Positions 53,938 through 64,000 of a stretch of 64,000 bases of DNA are shown here, in pieces. The notes beneath the pieces were generated by a model. It was not told the origin of the DNA and made no database searches. It was given only the letters and a program-made list of their open reading frames with translations. Origin of the DNA: Pseudomonadota bacterium. Lineage in GTDB: Bacteria; Pseudomonadota; Gammaproteobacteria; Halothiobacillales; Halothiobacillaceae. The translations under genes and the position numbers were made by a program. The DNA is taken from the NCBI GenBank assembly GCA_021801265.1, contig JAJYYE010000010.1:481377-545376 (forward strand). The letters run 5' to 3'. The first letter of the stretch is position 1; each line of letters starts with the position of its first letter.

Positions 53938-55158
53938 CTACAGCATCGCATAATGGGTTCCTTCAGGCGCGCGGGCGGCGTAATAGGTATTAATCCCGTC
54001 CAGAATTGAGCGGGCGATTTCGTTCTGGTACTTAACGGTTCGCAAACGCGCTTCTTCCTCTGGATTACTGATAAACGCGCTTTCCACCAAAATTGAGGGA
54101 ATATCGGGCGATTTCAGCACCACAAATCCCGCTTGCTGTACCCGTTTTGAGTGCAAATCTGTCACATCTCCGATTTGACCGAGCACGCGATGGGCGAAAT
54201 CCAGACTATTTTCTAGCGTTTTCGTTTGCGATAAATCCAACAACACCGAAGCAACATCTTGATCGTGATCGGAAATTGAAGCGCCGCCGACGAAATCGGC
54301 CTCGTTCTCGCGATTCGCCATCCAGCGTGCAGCCTCCGAAGTCGCGCCATGCTGGCTCAAACAAAACACCGAAGCACCGCGCGCGGAAGTCACCCGGAAG
54401 GCGTCCGAATGTACCGATATGAATAAATCCGCTTTGGCATTACGGGCAATCGCCGTACGCCCCCGCAGATGAATGAATCTGTCTGAATCACGGGTCATCA
54501 CCGGGCGCAAACCGGGCGCAGCGGCCACCATATCGCGTAACCGGCGGCCAATATCCAACACGATATGTTTTTCTTTCGTGCCGCGATGCCCCATAGCGCC
54601 GGGATCTTTACCACCGTGCCCCGGATCAATCGCCACCACCAGCTCACGAAATGTACGACCGGTTTGAATTTTGGGTTTGCTTTCCGGGTCGGCCGTTTCT
54701 TTAGCAACCAGCGTCACCGCTTTATCGTGAGGCAAATCAACTACCAAACGATAACCCATGCCACCACCCGGTGGCAAAAGCACCAACCGCGGCTTAACTG
54801 CGGCTTTCAAATCGAACACCAAACGCAGGTTAGTGCCATCCTGAATCCCCACGCGCAAGCCGTTGACAACGGAACCCGCAGGCACGGAAGGAATCTCGAG
54901 ATGCTGCGCTTCGGTTCCGGTTAAATCCACCACCACTCGGGGGGGATTATCGAGACTGAACGTTTTGTAATCGAGTGGTCCATTCACATTAAACACGTAG
55001 CGGGTGTAATCCGGCTGGCGCGAGGTTTGCACCGCATCAATAAAGCGCGCCGCCAAGACCTTCTCGGGCGCAACCAAACCAAAAACCGCCGAGCTGGTGC
55101 CCAACACAGCACCCAAAAATTTCCGGCGATCCCAAGGACTCGAGGAATTATCAAACAT
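53938..55158 (-). CDS. amiC: Tat-exported N-acetylmuramoyl-L-alanine amidase (AmiC type)
   Basis: Periplasmic zinc amidase that splits septal peptidoglycan. The N-terminus has a twin-arginine signal (DRRKFLGAVLGTSSAVFG). An AMIN domain follows (about 40-160; TRYVFNVNGPLDYKTFSL), then the Amidase_3 catalytic domain with zinc ligands in AIDPGHGGKDPGA, GTKEKHIVLD and SVHSDAF, and the catalytic Glu in SILVESAFISNPEEE. An insertion after the SVHSDAF region may be the autoinhibitory helix seen in AmiB/AmiC. 406 residues. It sits upstream of mutL, as often in gammaproteobacteria. Confidence 0.94.
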   Translation of the reverse strand: MFDNSSSPWDRRKFLGAVLGTSSAVFGLVAPEKVLAARFIDAVQTSRQPDYTRYVFNVNGPLDYKTFSLDNPPRVVVDLTGTEAQHLEIPSVPAGSVVNGLRVGIQDGTNLRLVFDLKAAVKPRLVLLPPGGGMGYRLVVDLPHDKAVTLVAKETADPESKPKIQTGRTFRELVVAIDPGHGGKDPGAMGHRGTKEKHIVLDIGRRLRDMVAAAPGLRPVMTRDSDRFIHLRGRTAIARNAKADLFISVHSDAFRVTSARGASVFCLSQHGATSEAARWMANRENEADFVGGASISDHDQDVASVLLDLSQTKTLENSLDFAHRVLGQIGDVTDLHSKRVQQAGFVVLKSPDIPSILVESAFISNPEEEARLRTVKYQNEIARSILDGINTYYAARAPEGTHYAML

Positions 55159-55544
55159 GATTTCACCCTCACCAACGTGTTCAACTAATCAGAACTACTC
55201 AGCAGTGAGTAGTCCACTTGGTTACATTTTGAACATAATTATATATTTTTCAAGTTTTCTAATTAGATAGCGCACTATTCTAAAGCAGAAACTCGCAAAG
55301 AACCCCACATTACCTCGGGTGATATAACAAATAAAACACCAGATGTTGTGCTTTTTCAAAAAGACAACACAGAACAATTCAAATAAATTTTGTCGTGAAG
55401 CGCAATCTGACCGCGCGGGTTACCGGTACATGGCGGCCGGTCATAGCGTAACTCGCCATAAAAAACGCCCCGAATTTCGGGGCGTTTTGCCTGTTCAATC
55501 GCTTGGTGCGAGTCGCCATCGAGTCAATCGATAGCGGGCGTGAA
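55159..55544. other. 386-base intergenic region between amiC and groEL
   Basis: No gene seen. The 120 bases next to amiC are AT-rich and probably hold the amiC promoter. The groESL terminator occupies 55460-55488. An unassigned GC-rich stretch with the inverted repeat CGGCCG lies around 55430. Confidence 0.5.
55460..55488 (-). terminator. Rho-independent terminator of groES-groEL
   Basis: AAAACGCCCC pairs with GGGGCGTTTT (10 bp) around a short loop, with T runs on both strands. It lies 57 bases after the groEL stop. Confidence 0.88.
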
Positions 55545-57514
<1,970 letters not shown>

Positions 57515-57596
57515 TAAAATCACTCCGTATCAAGTTCTAGTTAAATAATTGCCTACCCGCCGCGCGCAACGAATAGGCGCCAATTACGAATGCTCA

Positions 57597-57624
57597 ACAT
57601 GGGGGTAGCCAAACTAAATTCAAG
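57597..57624 (-). promoter_or_regulatory. Sigma-32 heat-shock promoter of groESL
   Basis: On the minus strand CTTGAAT (57624-57618), 13 bases, then CCCCATGT (57604-57597). This matches the RpoH consensus CTTGAAA-N11-16-CCCCATNT with one mismatch. No CIRCE inverted repeat was seen. Confidence 0.85.
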
Positions 57625-57785
57625 AGGCAAATTTCGAGCGCCCCTAAACTCTTGAGCAAAATCTTGCGATCAACACCTGAAGAAACTCATTCCACCGCGC
57701 GATACGACAAAAACGGATCGCTGGATTAAAACTTCACGATATACTGAAACGAAGTCCATTTTACCCATCCCAAGGAAATCACATC

Positions 57786-59042
57786 ATGGCCAGCACCCCC
57801 ATTCAAATCCCGCAGGGCGAACGCATTCACGTGGATGCCAGCGGCGTGCTGAAGGTTCCCAACCACCCCATCATCCCGTTCATTGAAGGCGATGGGATTG
57901 GTGTGGATATCACCCCCGTCATGAAAAAAGTCATCGATGCGGCGGTGTCCAAAGCCTACGGCAGCACGAAAAAAATTGCCTGGATGGAAGTGTATGCCGG
58001 TGAAAAAGCCACCACCGTATACGCCAATGACAAAAGTGGACTGCCGACGGAAACCATGGCCGCCGTACGCGATTATGTCGTGTCTATCAAAGGCCCGCTC
58101 ACCACGCCTGTCGGCGGCGGGATTCGTTCGCTTAACGTCGCCCTGCGCCAGCAACTCGACTTATACGTTTGCCTGCGCCCGGTGCGCTACTTCAAAGGCA
58201 CACCCAGCCCGCTCAAGCACCCGGAAAAAACCGAAATGGTCATCTTCCGCGAAAACTCTGAAGATATTTACGCAGGCATCGAATGGGCTGCTGGCACGCC
58301 GGAAGTCAAGAAAGTCATCGATTTCCTGCAAAACGAAATGGGCGTGACCAAAATCCGCTTCCCCGACAGCTCCAGCATCGGCATCAAACCCGTCTCGCGC
58401 GAAGGCACCGAGCGGCTCGTGCGCAAAGCGATGGAGTATGTCATCGAGAACGACCGCAGCTCCCTCACCCTCGTTCACAAAGGCAACATCATGAAGTTCA
58501 CCGAAGGCGGCTTCAAAAACTGGGGCTACGACTTGGTGAAACGCGAATTCGGGGCAGTCGAGACTGGGGGTGGCTGGTGCCAATGCAAAAACCCGAAAAC
58601 CGGCCGCGACATCGTCATCAAAGATGGCATTGCCGATGCGTTCCTTCAGCAAATCCTGCTCAAACCCGAAGACTATGACGTGATCGCCACCCTGAACCTG
58701 AACGGCGATTACATATCCGACGCGCTGGCCGCCCAAGTCGGCGGCATCGGCATTGCACCGGGCGCGAATATGTCGGACACCATTGCCATGTTCGAGGCCA
58801 CCCACGGCACCGCACCGGATATCGCCGGTAAAAATCTGGCCAACCCCGCCTCGCTCATTCTCTCTGCCGAAATGATGCTGCGGCACATGGGTTGGTTCGA
58901 AGCCGCCGATTTGGTCATCCGAGGCGTGGAAGGTGCGATTGCCAGCAAGCGCGTCACCGGCGACTTCGCCCGCTTGATGGACGATGCCACCCAGATCGGC
59001 AGCGATACGTTTGGCGACGAGATGATTAAATACATGGGCTAA
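57786..59042 (+). CDS. icd: Isocitrate dehydrogenase, E. coli-type fold with NAD-type cofactor residues
   Basis: Oxidatively decarboxylates isocitrate to 2-oxoglutarate. Substrate motifs are those of bacterial Icd: [45 protein letters not shown] (phosphorylatable Ser region), [13 protein letters not shown] and [19 protein letters not shown]. The cofactor loop reads [17 protein letters not shown]: Asp345, Ile346 and Ala352 replace the Lys, Tyr and Val that bind the NADP phosphate in E. coli, and Gly replaces the later Tyr, so NAD is the predicted cofactor. 418 residues. AAGGA precedes ATG 57786; a TATACT -10-like hexamer lies at 57740. Confidence 0.96.
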   Translation: MASTPIQIPQGERIHVDASGVLKVPNHPIIPFIEGDGIGVDITPVMKKVIDAAVSKAYGSTKKIAWMEVYAGEKATTVYANDKSGLPTETMAAVRDYVVSIKGPLTTPVGGGIRSLNVALRQQLDLYVCLRPVRYFKGTPSPLKHPEKTEMVIFRENSEDIYAGIEWAAGTPEVKKVIDFLQNEMGVTKIRFPDSSSIGIKPVSREGTERLVRKAMEYVIENDRSSLTLVHKGNIMKFTEGGFKNWGYDLVKREFGAVETGGGWCQCKNPKTGRDIVIKDGIADAFLQQILLKPEDYDVIATLNLNGDYISDALAAQVGGIGIAPGANMSDTIAMFEATHGTAPDIAGKNLANPASLILSAEMMLRHMGWFEAADLVIRGVEGAIASKRVTGDFARLMDDATQIGSDTFGDEMIKYMG

Positions 59043-59063
59043 TTGGCTCCTCCGTTCAATCAG

Positions 59064-59091
59064 AACAGCCTGCATCTCGCAGGCTGTTTCG
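59064..59091 (+). terminator. Rho-independent terminator of icd
   Basis: ACAGCCTGC pairs with GCAGGCTGT (9 bp, five-base loop) followed by TTTC. It lies 22 bases after the icd stop. Confidence 0.75.
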
Positions 59092-59131
59092 TCTGAGCTT
59101 CCTATTCAAATTCGCCAAAAATCAGGAGCAC

Positions 59132-59224
59132 ATGATGGATCTACAACCCGAAGTCTGGGTCGAGCCGGAAATGGATGAGTACCCCGCAACCTATGCCATC
59201 CCGACTGCAACGGGCAGAATTTAG
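59132..59224 (+). CDS. Possible 30-residue acidic micro-ORF
   Basis: AGGAG precedes a double ATG (59132 and 59135). The frame encodes 30 residues rich in Glu, Pro and Tyr (starting MMDLQPEVWVEPEMDEYP) and ends at TAG 59222. It lies between the icd terminator and tRNA-Arg. The ribosome binding site is good, but the length is too short for a family call, so it may be chance. Confidence 0.35.
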   Translation: MMDLQPEVWVEPEMDEYPATYAIPTATGRI

Positions 59225-59259
59225 CCGCAGGTCGGACTGTGATAGGATGCGCGCATCAA

Positions 59260-59336
59260 GTCTACGTAGCTCAGTTGGATAGAGCGAGCCCCTCCTAAGG
59301 GCTAGGTCGGGGGTTCAATTCCCTCCGTGGACACCA
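59260..59336 (+). tRNA. tRNA-Arg (anticodon CCU)
   Basis: Acceptor arms GTCTACG and CGTGGAC pair over seven positions. The D arm GCTC...GAGC, the anticodon arm AGCCC-CTCCTAA-GGGCT with anticodon CCT (decodes AGG), and the T arm GGGGG-TTCAATT-CCCTC are all present. Discriminator A and an encoded CCA end it. No duplicate of its 3' end was seen within the window. Confidence 0.95.
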
Positions 59337-59943
59337 ACAACTTACACCTAATATATCCCTGATAGTTTATGCCGTAAAATACCGTGTTTCTGTACCTTTT
59401 TTCGGCCATTTTCAGCCGGAATTGCACCCGTAAAATCCGCCCGTAACCACCTGAAAATGCCGCTTTGGAAGGGGTGCGCGTTTTTCAATTTGCACCCGAT
59501 AAAAACCACTTAACCGGGCTTGGTGTCGTCGATCCGCTTAATGGGGTTGTTTTGCAAACAGCGCCGAGTGTGATGAATGCCATTCATCAGCTATTCATTT
59601 TTGCCGCCAAACCGCATCAGTTCTATTATGCGGTAACAGGGCATGACGGGAGTTCCTCCGCAATCTCAAAGGCAAATGGTGGCTTTGGTGCACGCGGGTC
59701 GCAAACCTGCCGAGTTGACTTAAGCGTTTGGTTGTCCTGTCTGCAGCATTCAGGATTGGGTGGCGAAATCGGCGGCGCCTGCCGAATTTTGGCATCGCCA
59801 CTGTGTCGCGCCGAGCGCGATGAATTGATCAAACGGCGCAAGTAACATGGGGCGGGCTACGCCTGCTGCGCATTCGATATTCCGGCAAAGGCTACAGCCT
59901 GGTTTACGCACAACGGTGTGATCAAACCTGAGTGATTTACCCG
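59337..59943. other. About 600 bases of apparently non-coding DNA after tRNA-Arg
   Basis: The longest plus-strand frame (59465-59845) shows no recognisable motif, no convincing ribosome binding site and changing amino-acid character. It is probably decayed or spacer DNA on the tRNA-distal side, next to a transposase fragment. Confidence 0.45.
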
Positions 59944-60129
59944 TTGATTCAAGTGAATCAGGCTGCATTTCCCGTGGCGCAGATGTGCCGCGTATTGGCC
60001 GTATCCTAGTGGCTTTTATGACTGGTGTGATTGGCCGCCCTCTGCACGAGCGCAGGCGCGGATCACCGAGCAGATCAGTGGCATTTATCAGGCATCAGAT
60101 AAAACCGATGGCATACCACGGGTACTGAG
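59944..60129 (+). pseudogene. IS3-family transposase OrfB, N-terminal fragment with frameshift
   Basis: Frame 1 reads LIQVNQAAFPVAQMCRVLAV then stops at TAG (60007-60009). The next frame continues in register with SGFYDWCDWPPSARAQARI and TEQISGIYQASDKTDGIPRV, the usual N-terminal sequence of IS3/IS150-type OrfB. The shift is explained by two missing bases at the join. Everything after about residue 62, including the DDE catalytic core, is absent, and no terminal inverted repeats were found. An old remnant. Confidence 0.85.
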
Positions 60130-60138
60130 CTTTGACAC

Positions 60139-60161
60139 AAAAAAGCCCCACGAAGGGGCTT
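60139..60161 (-). terminator. Rho-independent terminator of the thaumatin-like lipoprotein gene
   Basis: On the minus strand AAGCCCC pairs with GGGGCTT (7 bp, five-base loop) followed by TTTTTG. It lies about 145 bases past the stop. Confidence 0.75.
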
Positions 60162-60180
60162 GATATCAGTACAAATTCAT

Positions 60181-60209
60181 CTCGCATTCAGGCCTGGCTT
60201 GAATGCGAG
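60181..60209. repeat. Perfect 10-bp inverted repeat
   Basis: CTCGCATTCA and TGAATGCGAG flank a nine-base spacer. It lies between the lipoprotein gene stop and its terminator and could be a second mRNA 3' hairpin. Confidence 0.5.
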
Positions 60210-60305
60210 GGGACTGGGCCAAGAGCAACCCTTTCGTAAAAAGCACCACATTCATAAAAGGACAGATATGGCACTCACTCGGCAAAACAAGCTGCAGTGA
60301 GCACT

Positions 60306-62909
<2,604 letters not shown>

Positions 62910-62992
62910 CATACATCCTTGTTTGCAATCAGATTGTTGACTAATTATTATGAAGATCGTCTGATTTATAACACCATTTACCGTCCCGGACA

Positions 62993-63007
62993 ACCCCCGA
63001 GGGGGGT
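62993..63007. promoter_or_regulatory. Palindrome upstream of lipoprotein gene, possible operator
   Basis: ACCCCC-GAG-GGGGGT is a perfect 6-bp dyad about 85 bases upstream of the lipoprotein start. Its size and placement suit a dimeric regulator, but no family is assigned. Confidence 0.35.
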
Positions 63008-63649
63008 ACCTCGATGTCACGGACAATTTGCGGATTAAAATCAGCACGCTTCTTCATTAGAATTAGGGTTTAGCGGGCAATTCCGTCTCGGATGAACGTG
63101 CAATCCCGCTGGTTGGCTACATCAAACGGTTGGACTGGCCTATGGCGCGCTGAAGGCCGGCCCGGCACGGGCAATCAGTATTGACGAGATGCACACAACG
63201 CCTCGCGGCCAAACATAAAAAAGCCACAGCAAAAACCTGAACCAGTTCACCGCTATATTCCCGCCAGAAACGCAGACGCAAGTGATCATGCGGTATCACT
63301 ACATTGCGGCTGCCGCTTCACCCGAGGTTGCCGAACGCTATATTACGCCACCCCCGAAAGGGGAGGATGACCCAAGAAGAAATGGATGAATCCGAGTGAT
63401 GATGGCAACAGAACCACCGCGATTCGATGCACGTTTACGAAAAAGGCAAGCGCACGGAGTCGGCATGGTCGTATTTTTTGTCGTGCGGTATCGGGCTCGT
63501 TGCTCAACTAAAAAATTGCACCGACTATCGAACAAATTAAGTGCAGCCTCTCTTGATAACCGCACCAATTTGGTTCAGAAATTCATTAATACGAATTTCA
63601 AACAACAACCAATCGATTTAAATCAATATGTTATAAATTGTGAACAATA

Positions 63650-63665
63650 TGGCACATTAAGTGCA
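63650..63665 (+). promoter_or_regulatory. Sigma-54-like promoter before Tsx-like channel gene
   Basis: TGGCACATTAAGTGCA fits TGGCAC-N5-TTGCW with one mismatch (G for T) and correct GG-to-GC spacing. The predicted start near 63676 leaves a leader of about 70 bases. Confidence 0.55.
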
Positions 63666-63677
63666 AACAAATAAGAA

Positions 63678-63689
63678 TACAATATTGTA
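63678..63689. promoter_or_regulatory. Perfect palindrome TACAATATTGTA at predicted transcription start
   Basis: A 12-bp perfect dyad lies just downstream of the sigma-54-like -12 element. It may be an operator or part of the 5' leader. Confidence 0.3.
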
Positions 63690-63744
63690 ATAAATCGTAA
63701 TCATTACTTATTGTATTGCGTTTAAATCACGAAGGAGCCGGAAT

Positions 63745-64000
63745 ATGAAGTCTCAATTGAAACAACTGCACATGGATAAATTAAGTTTTTCCAAGATGAA
63801 AAGTCGACCTCGAACATCATTGATTGTGATGATGGGTGCCATGGGCTTGGCGATGGGAACTTCCGCTTATTCAGCCGACTGGAGCGACACCTCCCTGAGC
63901 TGGCGCTATGGCACCAAATTCGCTGAACCCTATGAAGGCAACGATATCTCCAAAAATATCCTCAATTTCACCCATGTCAGTGGTTTTAAATACGGCACAA
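63745..64000 (+). CDS. Tsx/OmpK-like nucleoside-type outer-membrane channel, N-terminal part (cut by window edge)
   Basis: Only the first 85 residues are present. A long signal peptide (basic start, then SLIVMMGAMGLAMGTSAYSA) precedes mature sequence ADWSDTSLSWRYGTKFAEPY, ISKNILNFTHVSGFKYGT, which resembles the beta-strand start of the Tsx/OmpK outer-membrane family. GAAGGAG lies seven bases before ATG 63745. The upstream region carries a sigma-54-like promoter. The substrate cannot be inferred from this part; it could be a general channel of the same fold. Confidence 0.7.
   Translation, partial: MKSQLKQLHMDKLSFSKMKSRPRTSLIVMMGAMGLAMGTSAYSADWSDTSLSWRYGTKFAEPYEGNDISKNILNFTHVSGFKYGT

Larger units (their letters stand above)
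62910..63744. other. About 830-base region between lipoprotein and Tsx-like genes
   Basis: It contains the lipoprotein promoter region (62910-63060), a GC-rich stretch (63060-63500) without a credible gene, and an AT-rich leader (63560-63744) with a sigma-54-like promoter. The frame 63396-63674 runs through that promoter and shows no family features. A short fragment at 63132-63218 is faintly antitoxin-like but too weak to call. Confidence 0.45.

Noticed and set aside
59465..59845. 126-residue frame after tRNA-Arg
   Set aside because: No recognisable family, no good ribosome binding site; probably decayed DNA.
63132..63218. Short frame GALKAGPARAISIDEMH reminiscent of AbrB-type antitoxin C-termini
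   Set aside because: Too short, no upstream domain in the same frame, no toxin gene nearby.
63396..63674. 92-residue frame before the Tsx-like gene
   Set aside because: No motif, changes character midway and runs through the probable promoter.
63691..63712. TAATCATTA core resembling a Fur box before the Tsx-like gene
   Set aside because: Only the central nine bases match; the flanks disagree with the consensus.

Overview
The window looks like chromosome from a chemolithoautotrophic gammaproteobacterium of the sulfur-oxidiser type (Halothiobacillus-like; this is inference, as no rRNA is present). The evidence is gammaproteobacterial gene order (lpxC-dciA-secA; rpsP-rimM-trmD-rplS; mutL-miaA-hfq-hflX; hflK-hflC-hisZ-purA), a Calvin-cycle style block tkt-gap-pgk-pyk-fba, an isocitrate dehydrogenase with NAD-type rather than NADP-type cofactor residues, and a haem-c-bearing cytochrome bd-like operon. 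Almost everything is dense, intact, housekeeping coding sequence.

Layout. 1-7.4 kb: 5' end of recJ, ppx, and two convergent cyclic-di-GMP genes (EAL-CBS-GGDEF and membrane multi-PAS-GGDEF). 7.5-14.7 kb: carbon-metabolism operon tkt>gap>pgk>pyk>fba on the minus strand, ending in a strong terminator. 15.2-27.8 kb (plus strand): orphan PhnD-like binding protein, metK, a SAH riboswitch, ahcY-metF (activated methyl cycle), an SPFH/NfeD membrane cluster, bioA-rsmE, and the translationally coupled sucC-sucD-nadE. 28-36.3 kb: mutT-thiE fusion, argJ, a DUF945 gene, secA, dciA and lpxC. 36.8-45.8 kb (minus): htpG, the rpsP operon, hisZ-purA, DUF2065, hflC-hflK. 46.1-49.1 kb (plus): two CydA-like membrane subunits, the first with a fused haem c domain, plus a small periplasmic cytochrome c, behind a sigma-54-like promoter; this block separates hflX from hflK. 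49.2-57.5 kb (minus): hflX, hfq, miaA, mutL, amiC, groEL, groES with a heat-shock promoter. 57.8-59.3 kb: icd, a possible 30-residue micro-ORF, tRNA-Arg(CCU).

The last 4.7 kb is the accessory part: low coding density after the tRNA, a broken IS3-family transposase fragment, a large minus-strand lipoprotein with Ig-like repeats followed by a divergent thaumatin-like domain, non-coding sequence, and the first part of a Tsx/OmpK-like outer-membrane channel behind a second sigma-54-like promoter.

The most unusual items are the thaumatin-like lipoprotein, the RpoN-type cytochrome bd-like operon, the SAH riboswitch with an adjoining terminator hairpin before ahcY, the htpG promoter buried in the previous operon's terminator, and the NAD-type icd. 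No CRISPR array, prophage, integrase or complete insertion sequence was seen. Start sites were chosen by ribosome binding site and family length and are often internal to the longest open frame.
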